From an uncultured Hungatella sp. (lineage in GTDB: Bacteria > Bacillota > Clostridia > Lachnospirales > Lachnospiraceae): a stretch of 64,000 bases of DNA. Under the pieces are notes generated by a model. That model had not been told where the DNA came from, did no database searches, and was given only the letters and a program-made list of their open reading frames with translations. Shown piece by piece: positions 41,998 to 50,486 of this stretch (positions are counted from its first letter, which is position 1; each line of letters begins with the position of its first letter). The DNA lies in NCBI GenBank assembly GCA_910585435.1, contig CAJUEJ010000016.1, positions 1 through 64,000 of the forward strand, in the 5' to 3' direction. The translations under genes and the position numbers were made by a program.

Positions 41998-44144
41998 AAG
42001 AGGCCATAGAGTTCATGATACCTGGATTCTGCGGTATGGGCATGCATTTTAAGCTGGACGGGTTCCGGCTGGTATATGTGTGCATTGCGGTGTTTATGTG
42101 GACGGTCAGCGGCGTGTTCTCCAGAGAATACATGGCTCATTATAAACATCATGGAAGATACTATTCTTTTTTCTGGGCTACGTTTGGGGCTACGGTGGGA
42201 GTGTTTTTGTCGGCGGATTTGTATACCACGTTTATCTTTTTTGAGATTATGTCTTTTACCTCTTATGTGTGGGTGGCTTTTGACGAGAGGAGGGAAAGCT
42301 TAAGGGCAGCGGAGACCTATCTGGCGGTGGCGGTTATCGGCGGTATGGTGATGCTGATGGGGTTGTTTCTTCTGTATGATTTGTTCGGGACTCTGGAGAT
42401 GGATAAGTTGGGAGGCATGGCCGGGGCTGTGCTGGCCGGGGGAGAGGCGCCTGGGTGGACGGCTTTTCAGGGCGTGGAAGCAGGCCGGGAGGCGGTTTCC
42501 CAGGGAGCGGCAGCAGGTGCCGGGCTGCAGGCTTCAGGCGCATGGGCAGGGAGCAGGATATTTTCTTCTCCGGTTACTCAGCTGTACACAGCGGCGGCTT
42601 TGATGCTGTTCGGCTTTGGGGCCAAGGCAGGGTGTGTTCCCCTTCATATCTGGCTTCCCAAGGCACATCCGGAGGCGCCTGCGCCTGCCAGTGCGCTGCT
42701 GTCAGGAATTCTGACTAAGGCCGGGGTGTTCGGCATCATATTCCTGTCCTGCGTCCTGTTTGAGGCAGATGGAGCCTGGGGACAGCTTATTGCGGTTCTG
42801 GGGCTGGTTACCATGTTTCTGGGGGCTTTTCTGGCGGTGTTTTCGGTCAATCTGAAACGGACCCTGGCCTGTTCTTCTGTCTCTCAGATTGGGTTTATTC
42901 TCACAGGCATCGGCATGTCCTGCCTGCTGAAAAATGCGGGGGAGGACAATTCTCTGGCGGTGAGAGGTGCATTTCTCCATATGGTAAACCACTCTCTGTT
43001 TAAGCTGGTGCTGTTCTTGTGTGCAGGGGCTGTGTTTATGAACCTCCATCAACTGAATCTCAATGATATCCGGGGCTTTGGAAGGAAGAAGCCGGCCCTT
43101 AAGTTCTGCTTTCTCATGGGGGCCTTGGGAATCGGCGGAATTCCTCTGTGGAGCGGCTATATCAGCAAGACTCTGATTCATGAGAGCATTGTGGAATATA
43201 TGAAGGCAGGCGGCGGTTCTGTTTTCTGGAAAGGGGCGGAATGGGTGTTTCTGTTTACCGGCGGAATGACTGTGGCCTATATGCTGAAGCTGTTTGCGGC
43301 GCTGTTTGTGGAGGTACATCCTGAGCGTCAGGCGGAGTTTGACGCAAAACCGGCCATGAACCGGGCAAGCAAAGCTGTCCTTACGGCGGCGGCTGTGATT
43401 CTTCCTGTATTCGGCATGACGGCTCATCTGACCATGGATAGGATTGCAGACATGGGCCAGGGATTTTTCGGCGGCGGAGGCGGCCACGGGCATGTGGTTT
43501 CCTATTTTTCTCTGGAGAATCTAAAGGGTGGTTTGATTTCCATAGGGATAGGGATTTTCTTGTATGTTGTGGTGATTCGGGGGCTTTTGATGGAAAAGGA
43601 GGAGGGCACCGGAGGAAAAAGGTATGCGGACCGGTGGCCTTCCTGGCTGGATTTGGAGAACCTGGTTTACCGCCCGGTGTTACAGACTGCCCTTCCCGGA
43701 GTCTGCGGGGCTGTGTTTGGATTCCTGGATAAGTATCTTGTGTCTGTGGCAGTGACGGTGTTTCTGACGGTGTCCACTGTGGCAGGGCGGTGTGCAGACC
43801 AGGCAGTGGACGGGATTGTGCGGCTTGCCAGAGCTACTACCCACAGCCAGAAGCCGGAGCCTAAGCATCATGACAGCAACCAGGCTGCCTATGTTCTGGG
43901 GCATATGGCTGATAAGCTGGCGGCTTTTGGGGACAGGATAAGACGGCTGGCAAAGGGAAACAAAAAGAAGGCAGAAGCCGGAACCGGAAGGGTGTCCGTG
44001 ATACCGGAATTTGTCCGGAGAGAGCAGGAGCTGAAGGTCACAGGGAAGCTGGTGGAGGAAAGTTTTTCCTTTGGGCTGATGCTGTTCAGCATCGGACTCT
44101 GCCTGACCCTTGGGTATCTGCTTGTGGTATTCTTGATTTGGTAG
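41994..44144 (+). CDS. Proton-conducting antiporter-like subunit 4 (MrpA/NuoL-like)
   Basis: The longest subunit (716 residues) has an N-terminal antiporter domain with FFEIMSFTSYVWVAF, GAKAGCVPLHIWLPKAHPEA and HMVNHSLFKLVLF, an extra Gly/Ala-rich loop at about 140-185, and a NuoL-like C-terminal extension with two or three further helices separated by a basic cytoplasmic stretch (610-680). It sits last in the operon, whereas MrpA is normally first. GGAGGTGAAG precedes the ATG. Confidence 0.9.
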   Translation: MKEAIEFMIPGFCGMGMHFKLDGFRLVYVCIAVFMWTVSGVFSREYMAHYKHHGRYYSFFWATFGATVGVFLSADLYTTFIFFEIMSFTSYVWVAFDERRESLRAAETYLAVAVIGGMVMLMGLFLLYDLFGTLEMDKLGGMAGAVLAGGEAPGWTAFQGVEAGREAVSQGAAAGAGLQASGAWAGSRIFSSPVTQLYTAAALMLFGFGAKAGCVPLHIWLPKAHPEAPAPASALLSGILTKAGVFGIIFLSCVLFEADGAWGQLIAVLGLVTMFLGAFLAVFSVNLKRTLACSSVSQIGFILTGIGMSCLLKNAGEDNSLAVRGAFLHMVNHSLFKLVLFLCAGAVFMNLHQLNLNDIRGFGRKKPALKFCFLMGALGIGGIPLWSGYISKTLIHESIVEYMKAGGGSVFWKGAEWVFLFTGGMTVAYMLKLFAALFVEVHPERQAEFDAKPAMNRASKAVLTAAAVILPVFGMTAHLTMDRIADMGQGFFGGGGGHGHVVSYFSLENLKGGLISIGIGIFLYVVVIRGLLMEKEEGTGGKRYADRWPSWLDLENLVYRPVLQTALPGVCGAVFGFLDKYLVSVAVTVFLTVSTVAGRCADQAVDGIVRLARATTHSQKPEPKHHDSNQAAYVLGHMADKLAAFGDRIRRLAKGNKKKAEAGTGRVSVIPEFVRREQELKVTGKLVEESFSFGLMLFSIGLCLTLGYLLVVFLIW

Positions 44145-44154
44145 TGAGATGGGA

Positions 44155-44206
44155 AAGGAAGGCTCCTGAATCCTTTGGCTGGGAGGATGGGGCCTTCCTT
44201 TTTTCT
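44155..44206 (+). terminator. Terminator of the Mrp-like operon
   Basis: AAGGAAGGC (44155-44163) pairs with GCCTTCCTT (from 44192), followed by TTTTCTTTTTTT. Confidence 0.85.
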
Positions 44207-44224
44207 TTTTTTGGGTAGAACAAT

Positions 44225-44271
44225 GGAGCTGCTGCTCTGGCAGACAGATTGTCTGCCAGAGCAGCAGCTCC
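44225..44271. repeat. Perfect 22-bp inverted repeat, 3-bp loop
   Basis: 44225-44246 is the exact reverse complement of 44250-44271 (GGAGCTGCTGCTCTGGCAGA start). It lies 9 bp from the 3' end of the tRNA-Glu gene and probably ends or processes the tRNA transcript. T-runs are weak on both sides. Confidence 0.85.
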
Positions 44272-44279
44272 TTCTTCTA

Positions 44280-44351
44280 TGACCTCATCGGGAATCGAAC
44301 CCGAGTTTACGCCGTGAGAGGGCGTCGTCTTAACCGCTTGACCATGAGGCC
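44280..44351 (-). tRNA. tRNA-Glu (anticodon CTC)
   Basis: The reverse strand folds into a full cloverleaf: acceptor GGCCTCA with TGAGGTC, anticodon stem ACGCC/GGCGT around CTCTCAC, and T-arm CGGGTTCGATTCCCG. CCA is not encoded. Anticodon CTC reads GAG. Confidence 0.95.
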
Positions 44352-44386
44352 CTATGGACTATCTACAAAGAATAGTTCATAAAAAG

Positions 44387-44459
44387 TGGAGACAACAGGG
44401 CTCGAACCTGCGACCCCATGCGTGTGATGCATGTGCTCTCCCAGCTGAGCTATGCCTCC
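44387..44459 (-). tRNA. tRNA-Val (anticodon CAC)
   Basis: Cloverleaf on the reverse strand: acceptor GGAGGCA with TGTCTCC, D-arm GCTC..GAGC, anticodon stem CATGC/GCATG around ATCACAC, and T-arm CAGGTTCGAGCCCTG. CCA is not encoded. It lies 35 bp upstream of tRNA-Glu in transcript order; both are probably on one transcript. Confidence 0.95.
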
Positions 44460-44588
44460 GCTCACTATTGTACCACGGATTGGGAAAAATGCAAGGGGAA
44501 AATGAAAAAAATTGTATTTTTGTATTCTGAAAATGTGGTATACTGACAGAAAGACAGAATTAAATTGAAACAGCAGGAGGGTGTGGCA

Positions 44589-44930
44589 ATGTGTACGAAA
44601 TCTGAATTACAGGTGGTGCTGAAAAAGGTGAAAAGCGCTGCACAGCAGCTTTATGGGGATAAGTTAAACAAAATTATCCTTTATGGTTCTTATGCCCGTG
44701 GAGATAATACCGATGAGTCAGATATTGATATCATGATTGTTTTAAACTGTGAGGCAGGAGAAATAAAAAAACTGCGGGGCATAACTGCTGAGATGGCCAG
44801 TGATATTTCCCTTGAGGAAGAAGTTTTTCTTTCTATTTTACTGCGAGATAAAAAATATTTTGAAACAAATCTTAATCTTCTTCCGTTTTATCAGAATATC
44901 GAAAGAGAGGGGATTGCTGTTTATGGATGA
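44589..44930 (+). CDS. MNT-domain nucleotidyltransferase (TA module gene 1)
   Basis: The 113-residue minimal nucleotidyltransferase has the exact GSX10DXD motif in YGSYARGDNTDESDIDIMIV. ATG 44589 follows GGAGGGTG; an ATG eight codons earlier sits before that site. An extended -10 (TGGTATACT, to 44544) lies upstream with a weak -35. The stop overlaps the next start by 8 bp. Expected to be the antitoxin that modifies the HEPN partner. Low-GC codon use differs from the flanking genes. Confidence 0.85.
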   Translation: MCTKSELQVVLKKVKSAAQQLYGDKLNKIILYGSYARGDNTDESDIDIMIVLNCEAGEIKKLRGITAEMASDISLEEEVFLSILLRDKKYFETNLNLLPFYQNIEREGIAVYG

Positions 44931-45564
44931 AGCAAGAAAAGATTTGTGCCGCTATCGTTTGGATAAGGCGAAAAAGTGCCTGTTATCCGCAAAGGTATTG
45001 GCTCGGTCTGAGGATTATTGTGGTGCGGCTAATCGTTCGTATTATGCTATGTTCCACTGCATTAGAAGTTTATTGGCATTGGAAGGAGTGGACTTTTCAA
45101 AGCATGCTGGCGTAATGGCATATTTTCAAAAAAATTATGTCAAATCAGGAATATTTGGAAAGGAATATTCGAAAATTTTAACTGAAGCGTTTCAGGTCAG
45201 AAGTGATTCGGACTATGATGATTATTATATGATATCCAAAGAAGAAGTAGAAGCGCAGATAGAGAATGCAGTATTTTTCTTTGATAGTATCACGAAATAT
45301 GTGAATGATATATTTATATCAGAAAAAGGGATAGACCCGAATAAAACCAATATGGACAAAGAGACAAAAGAGCCCATTTATATTACAAAGAATGGGGAAG
45401 GGGATCTGGTACTTATGAGTATCGATGCCTTTGAGAAAAGGGAGCAGATGTTAAAGCTTCGGGAAAAGGTGCTGCAGGCAGAGCAGGAACGCATAGGCGG
45501 AGCAGAAACCCTCAGTATAGCCCAGGCAAGGGAGCGATTGAAGGAGAGATTAAATGAAGTATAG
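44923..45564 (+). CDS. HEPN toxin fused to a Phd/YefM-like antitoxin segment
   Basis: The protein has 213 residues. Residues 1-131 form a HEPN domain of the COG1895 type (CGAANRSYYAMFHCIRSLL, KHAGVMAYFQKNYVKSGIF), with Arg93 and RSDSDYDDYY where this subgroup carries its R-x4-Y motif; the RX4-6H histidine is absent. Residues about 145-213 read EPIYITKNGEGDLVLMSIDA followed by a charged helix, the central and C-terminal part of Phd/YefM antitoxins. The first ~20-25 residues of a Phd protein, where the DNA-binding strand and helix start, are missing at the join. The next gene is a ParE/RelE toxin with an 11-bp overlap. An internal ATG (codon 144) could release a short antitoxin but has a poor ribosome site. 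Confidence 0.82.
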   Translation: MDEARKDLCRYRLDKAKKCLLSAKVLARSEDYCGAANRSYYAMFHCIRSLLALEGVDFSKHAGVMAYFQKNYVKSGIFGKEYSKILTEAFQVRSDSDYDDYYMISKEEVEAQIENAVFFFDSITKYVNDIFISEKGIDPNKTNMDKETKEPIYITKNGEGDLVLMSIDAFEKREQMLKLREKVLQAEQERIGGAETLSIAQARERLKERLNEV

Positions 45565-45859
45565 GGTCGAGATCCTTCCTACAGCCTGGGAGGATTTAAA
45601 ACGCATAGAAGACTGGTATGCAGTCCAATTTGATGTGGAAACAGCTTTGAGGGTAAGTGAGCGTATCCTTGATACTATGGAGCGATTAGAGTCTTTTCCT
45701 GATTCCGGCTCTTTAACGCAGGATGAATGGCTGAATCAGAAAGGATATCGGATGGTTATCTGCAAAAAGCATGTGATTATTTACAGGTGGATCAGTGAGA
45801 ACGTATACATTTATCATATAGCCGATACTCAGACAGAATACACGAAGTTGTTTTTTTGA
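45554..45859 (+). CDS. RelE/ParE-family toxin
   Basis: The 101-residue RelE/ParE superfamily protein starts YRVEILPTAWEDL; the C-terminal core is YRMVICKKHVIIYRW and IYHIADTQTEY. The start codon overlaps the end of the HEPN-Phd gene by 11 bp, the usual coupling of antitoxin and toxin. Whether it blocks gyrase (ParE) or cleaves mRNA (RelE) cannot be told. It completes a three-gene composite module, closed by a terminator at about 45978. Confidence 0.88.
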   Translation: MKYRVEILPTAWEDLKRIEDWYAVQFDVETALRVSERILDTMERLESFPDSGSLTQDEWLNQKGYRMVICKKHVIIYRWISENVYIYHIADTQTEYTKLFF

Positions 45860-45939
45860 GTACAAATGGAAAGGGAGCGGAACCGAATTGTATGACGTGA
45901 CACGGGGGGATGAAAGGGAAATATGGCCGATGTGCCGCC

Positions 45940-46030
45940 CAGGCACAAAGAAATTCTGAAAAGTATATGAAGATAAAAAGGTGGCTGTACTGAGAACAGA
46001 GGATTCTGACTCGGTGCAGCCGCCTTTTTG
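45940..46030 (+). terminator. Terminator inside a dispersed repeat, copy 1
   Basis: AAAAAGG.GGCTG.AC.GAG pairs with CTC.GT.CAGCC.CC and ends in TTTTT, with an inner CAGA-GGAT-TCTG hairpin. The same sequence, including about 35 bp before the hairpin (CAGGCACAA..ATATG.AGATA), recurs at 58833-58925. The rest of 45860-46239 contains no gene I can support; the ABC lipoprotein promoter must lie in 46080-46220. Confidence 0.85.
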
Positions 46031-46239
46031 CCATTCTCTCTACGCTGTATCCCTGCTGGAAAGAGATAGACAGTAAGCCTGTTGATTTCTGTGGCTTATT
46101 GTTGATTAGAGTACTAGGAATAGAATGGGATTTATTGTAAAATATATACAACAAAAGCAGCAGGAAATGTGATTTTGTTAGTACAAACGGTGAGGTTTAC
46201 CGCGGAAACAGAGCCGTAATAAAAGAGGAGGAAATTATA

Positions 46240-47631
46240 ATGAGGAAAAAGAGACTTATCAGCATGTTTATGGCTCTTACCATGGCGGCAGGAACATTGA
46301 CAGCCTGCGGCGGCTCCGGTTCTTCGGGAGGGAATCCTTCATCAGGAGGAACCACCACGGCTGTGGCTGCTCAGAACGAGCAGAAGGCGCCGGAGACGAA
46401 AGCAGAGGCAGAGGCAGAGGCAGAGGCAAAGCCGGAGGCCGGTGGAGAGGTTACAACTCTGGTATTCCAGGTGAATGACAAGGGCGTTGTTGACGCCTCC
46501 AAAGATGCGATTGCCAAGTTTGAGCAGGAGCATAATTGCAAGGTTGAGATTATCAGCGGCTTTAACGGATGGCCGGATTACTGGTCCAAGCTGCTTACTT
46601 CCATAGCCGGCGGAACAGGGCCGGATGTGGCTAATTTAAAGGAAACGCATCTGGGAGAGCTGTATAACAAGGGAGCTCTTCTAGACCTGACGGATTATAT
46701 CGGGGCTGACGATGAGGTGAAGGAAGAGGACTTTGCAAGCGCGGCATGGGATGCGGTTACCTTTGACGGGAAAGTGTATGCCCTGCCGAAACACGGAAGC
46801 ATGGTTGCCCTGTATTATAATGAAGAATTGCTGGCAGAGAAAGGATACACAGAGCCTCCCAAGACATGGGACGAGTTAAAGACCATGGCAAAGGATTTGA
46901 CAGACCCGTCCAAGGGACAGTATGGTTTCATGTGGTATGAACTGGGAACCAGAGAGCCTTGTTTTGCATGGTGGTACGGATACTATCTGATGGCAGGCGG
47001 AGAGTCGGTCTGGAAAAACGGAGTTCCGGGACAGGACTTTAATATCAACAATCAGGCTGGTCTGGATGCACTGAATCTGCAGGTGGATATGCTGTACAAG
47101 GATGAGTCGGCAGTTCCGCCTACCACACAGGAGACAGCCCTTGCAGAGAACGGCAAGGTTGCCATGTGGATGCAGGGCTGCTGGAAGATTGCTGAATATC
47201 CGCAGACAGCGCCTGACTTAAAGTGGAAGGCAGCGCTGCTTCCTGGATATAAGAACAATGCCCACAATGCACTGGTGGATGTGTACGGAGTATTGAAGGA
47301 CAGCAAGAATCCGGAGCTTGCCTATGAATTTGTGAAGATGCTGACCTCAGAAGAAAATGATTTGAATTTCAATGTGATTTCCGGCCAGATGCCCGCAAGG
47401 AAAGCAAACTATGATAAGGAGCCTTATGCCAATGATGAGAACTGGCAGGTATTTATGGAAGCCTTCCAGCTTCCGGAGACACAGCCCAAGCCAGTATGCC
47501 AGGGGTATGAAGAAACAGGTATCGCGGTAGTGACAGAGCTTCAGAAGGCCTGGTACAATCAGGTTACGCCTGAAGAGGCCCTGGAAAGTGCGGATGCGGT
47601 AGCAGCGGAAATCTTGTCACGGAATCAGTAA
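46240..47631 (+). CDS. Sugar-type ABC transporter substrate-binding lipoprotein
   Basis: The 463-residue extracellular binding protein is a lipoprotein with lipobox LTAC (Cys about residue 25). A Ser/Gly linker and an acidic EAEAEAEAK stretch (6-bp DNA repeats) follow, then a family 1 solute-binding domain (GTGPDVANLKETHLGEL, YALPKHGSMVALYYNEELL). The many Trp and aromatic residues are as expected for a carbohydrate or polyol binder. GAGGAGG precedes the ATG. First gene of the uptake and catabolic cluster running to 58795. Confidence 0.93.
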   Translation: MRKKRLISMFMALTMAAGTLTACGGSGSSGGNPSSGGTTTAVAAQNEQKAPETKAEAEAEAEAKPEAGGEVTTLVFQVNDKGVVDASKDAIAKFEQEHNCKVEIISGFNGWPDYWSKLLTSIAGGTGPDVANLKETHLGELYNKGALLDLTDYIGADDEVKEEDFASAAWDAVTFDGKVYALPKHGSMVALYYNEELLAEKGYTEPPKTWDELKTMAKDLTDPSKGQYGFMWYELGTREPCFAWWYGYYLMAGGESVWKNGVPGQDFNINNQAGLDALNLQVDMLYKDESAVPPTTQETALAENGKVAMWMQGCWKIAEYPQTAPDLKWKAALLPGYKNNAHNALVDVYGVLKDSKNPELAYEFVKMLTSEENDLNFNVISGQMPARKANYDKEPYANDENWQVFMEAFQLPETQPKPVCQGYEETGIAVVTELQKAWYNQVTPEEALESADAVAAEILSRNQ

Positions 47632-47707
47632 ACAGATACATGTCGTGCCGGGTGAATTCTCATCCGGCATGATTTTCAAATGGAAAACACGAAAGGAGGA
47701 ACCTGGC

Positions 47708-48589
47708 ATGAAGAAAAGAAAACGATGGCTTACAGGCTATGCATTTATCTCCCTGTGGCTGTTCGGACTGCTGGCATTTACATTGCTTCCCATGCTCTAT
47801 TCTTTTTACATCAGCTTGACAGAGTGGGATTTTATCGGCACCCCCAGGTTTATCGGCTTAAGAAATTATAAACAGATTTTTAAAGACCAGACGGCTCGTA
47901 TTGCGCTTATCAATACGGCTTACTATACGGTATTTTCCGTTCCGCTGCGTCTTATACTGGCGCTGATTGCTGCGCTTATGTTAAGCAAACCATATAAGGG
48001 GTCCAATGGAATGAGAGTCCTGTTTTACATGCCGGGAATTATCTCCGGAGTGGCTATCTCCGCGGTCTGGTCCCGGCTCTTTGACCCCTTTTACGGAGGG
48101 TTCAATGACATACTGGCCCGTTTCGGTATCCCAGGGCAGGCCTGGTTAAGTGATGTACATCTGGCCATGCCTTCCATTATTTTAATGAATCTGATGTATA
48201 TCGGGACTCCCATGGTGGTTTTTATTGCAGCGGTAAAAGGGGTTCCGACGGAGCTTTATGAGGTTGCCCTGCTGGACGGCGCCAGTCCGTGGAAACGGTT
48301 TATCCATATTACGGTTCCCATGATTTCCCCGATTTTGTTCTACAATCTGATTATGCAGATAATCCAGTCATTCCAGGTATTTACAAATGTTTATATTATG
48401 ACAAACGGCGGCCCGGCCAATGCCACCATGGTATTTGTGCTGTATCTCTATCAGTCGGCCTTCCAGTATCTGCGCATGGGATATGGCTCTGCGCTGGCCT
48501 GGGTGCTGTTTGCCATTATTCTGATACTGACGCTTTTGGTATTTCGTACCTCCGGATGGGTATATTTTGAGGGAAAGGAGGAAAAATGA
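47708..48589 (+). CDS. ABC sugar transporter permease, MalF/UgpA type
   Basis: The 293-residue, six-helix permease has the EAA-like loop YEVALLDGASPWKRFIHITVP, which contacts the ATPase. ATG 47708 follows AAAGGAGG; the frame is open 21 codons further upstream without a site. Pairs with the next gene. No ATPase subunit is encoded in the cluster; a shared MsiK/UgpC-type ATPase elsewhere is expected. Confidence 0.93.
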   Translation: MKKRKRWLTGYAFISLWLFGLLAFTLLPMLYSFYISLTEWDFIGTPRFIGLRNYKQIFKDQTARIALINTAYYTVFSVPLRLILALIAALMLSKPYKGSNGMRVLFYMPGIISGVAISAVWSRLFDPFYGGFNDILARFGIPGQAWLSDVHLAMPSIILMNLMYIGTPMVVFIAAVKGVPTELYEVALLDGASPWKRFIHITVPMISPILFYNLIMQIIQSFQVFTNVYIMTNGGPANATMVFVLYLYQSAFQYLRMGYGSALAWVLFAIILILTLLVFRTSGWVYFEGKEEK

Positions 48590-49434
48590 TGGGGCGGAAG
48601 CGGAAAAGATTTTTAGTAAAAATAGTCTGGTATGTAAGCGTCCTTTTGATGGCGGTCATTTTTATCATGCCGATTTACTGGATGGTGCTTATGTCTTTTA
48701 AGCCTATTTCAGAGATGTATGTGGTTCCCACCCCCTGGTTTCCCAGGCCTCCCTTTCAGATAAGCAATTACATCGAGGCATGGACCCAGTATCCCTTTCC
48801 TACCTATTTTAAAAATACGGTAACAGTGGTTGCCCTTGCAACTCTGGGGAATGTAATGTCTTCCTCTGTAACGGCTTTCGGGTTTGCACGGATTAAATTC
48901 CCGGGGCGGAACTTTCTGTTTGTGGTTTTGATTTCTACTATGATGCTGCCCTACCAGGTAAAGATTATCCCTCTGTTTCTGCTTTACAAATCTATCGGCT
49001 GGCTTAATTCCCTGTGGCCTCTGATTGTACCTGCTTTTTTTGCGGCGGCATCACCGTTTTTCGTGTTTCTCATGCGCCAGTTTTTCCTGTCCATTCCTGA
49101 GGAGCTGGCAGATGCCGCCCGGATTGACGGATGCGGATACTTTAATATTTATCTCAGAATTTTTCTGCCCCTTACGAAACCGGCTATGGTTACGGTTGCA
49201 CTGTTTTCCTTTATGGATAATTGGAACGATTTCTTTATGCCTTTAATTTATATTAATTCCAATCAGTATAAAACCTTATCCCTGGGCCTTGCAGGCATGA
49301 CCGGACAATACGTAAGCGAATGGCATATTATTATGGCCGCCAGCGTAATCACCGTTCTGCCCTGTGTCATTGTCTTTCTGCTTGCGCAGAAGCATTTTGT
49401 GGAGGGGATTGCCGCAAGTGGTATCAAAGGATAA
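48586..49434 (+). CDS. ABC sugar transporter permease, MalG/UgpE type
   Basis: The 282-residue, six-helix permease has the EAA loop EELADAARIDGCGYFNIYLR. Start ATGATG overlaps the previous stop; either ATG may be used. AAAGGAGG precedes it. The C-terminal FVEGIASGIKG counterpart (HFVEGIAASGIKG) is typical. Confidence 0.93.
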   Translation: MMGRKRKRFLVKIVWYVSVLLMAVIFIMPIYWMVLMSFKPISEMYVVPTPWFPRPPFQISNYIEAWTQYPFPTYFKNTVTVVALATLGNVMSSSVTAFGFARIKFPGRNFLFVVLISTMMLPYQVKIIPLFLLYKSIGWLNSLWPLIVPAFFAAASPFFVFLMRQFFLSIPEELADAARIDGCGYFNIYLRIFLPLTKPAMVTVALFSFMDNWNDFFMPLIYINSNQYKTLSLGLAGMTGQYVSEWHIIMAASVITVLPCVIVFLLAQKHFVEGIAASGIKG

Positions 49435-49464
49435 GTAAAATTTTAGAGGAGGAGTTTGGGAAAA

Positions 49465-50469
49465 ATGAGGAAATTTGTAAACAACCCGGAGAAATTTGTT
49501 GACGAAGCTTTGGAAGGCATTGTGATGGCTCATGGGGATAAGGTCTGTCTTGCGCCTGGGGACGGCCGTGTTCTTGCCAGAGTGAGGAAGGAAGGGGAGC
49601 CGGATAAGGTGGGAATCGTGACAGGAGGCGGATTCGGCCATCTGCCTGTTTTCCTGGGATATGTGGGAAAGGGCCTGGCTGACAGCTGTGCTGTGGGCAA
49701 TGTGTTCTCTTCTCCAAGCAGTATGCAGATTTTTCACGCCATGGAAGCGGCGGAATATGGAAAAGGCGTGCTGCAGCTGTTTGGCTGTTATCAGGGGGAC
49801 AAAATGAATTTTCAGATGGCGCGGATGATGGCTGAGGAAAAGGGGGTTCCCTGTGCCACAGTGATTGTCAGTGATGATGTGGCCTCTGCGCCCCTTGAGG
49901 ACAGGCAGCTGCGCAGAGGAATTGCCGGAATCATGTTTGTGTATAAGATTGCCGGGGCCTGTGCGGATACGGGGGCTGACCTTGAAACTGTGGCCCGGAT
50001 GGCACAGAAAGCGGCAGACGCTGTCCGGACCTTTGGCGTAAGCTTATCTTCCTGTACGATTCCGGCGGTGGGAAAGCCTAATTTTTCTATTCCTGAGGGA
50101 AAGATGGAGATAGGGATGGGAATCCACGGGGAGCCGGGACTGGCCCAGTCAGAGATACTGACGGCAGATGCAACGGCAGACCTGCTTTTGAAGAAGCTTC
50201 TGGAGGATAATCCCTGTCTGCCGGGAAGCAGTGCGGCGGTTCTTGTCAACGGCCTGGGGGCGACGCCTCCGGAGGAGCTGTATGTTTTGTACCGCCGTGT
50301 GGCCCAGGTATGCAGGGAGCAGGGAATCCGGATACATCGTGCTTATGTGGGAGAGTATGCCACTTCTCTTGAGATGGCGGGAGCCTCCATATCTGTAATG
50401 AAGCTGGATGATGAGCTGACACAGCTTTTAGACGCCCCCTGTGATTCACCGTTTTTTGTACAGATTTAA
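49465..50469 (+). CDS. Divergent dihydroxyacetone-kinase-like subunit (DhaK-like)
   Basis: The 334-residue DhaK-domain protein keeps the substrate-binding His221 in MGIHGEPG (covalent hemiaminal in DhaK), His59, and Asp112 in YQGDKMNF. The usual GGGSGHEPAH loop is GGGFGHLPVF here: Ser and Glu next to the active-site His are replaced by hydrophobic residues, and SCAVGNVFSSPSS also deviates. This suggests a substrate other than dihydroxyacetone, for instance a longer or deoxy ketose. Partner DhaL follows; no DhaM is present, so ATP is the probable donor. RBS GGAGGAG. Confidence 0.88.
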   Translation: MRKFVNNPEKFVDEALEGIVMAHGDKVCLAPGDGRVLARVRKEGEPDKVGIVTGGGFGHLPVFLGYVGKGLADSCAVGNVFSSPSSMQIFHAMEAAEYGKGVLQLFGCYQGDKMNFQMARMMAEEKGVPCATVIVSDDVASAPLEDRQLRRGIAGIMFVYKIAGACADTGADLETVARMAQKAADAVRTFGVSLSSCTIPAVGKPNFSIPEGKMEIGMGIHGEPGLAQSEILTADATADLLLKKLLEDNPCLPGSSAAVLVNGLGATPPEELYVLYRRVAQVCREQGIRIHRAYVGEYATSLEMAGASISVMKLDDELTQLLDAPCDSPFFVQI

Positions 50470-50486
50470 GGAGGAAGGCTGAATTT

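Noticed and set aside
45340..45564. Independent Phd antitoxin gene starting at the internal ATG of the HEPN fusion
   Set aside because: No ribosome site at proper distance and the frame is continuous with HEPN; kept only as an alternative within the fusion entry.
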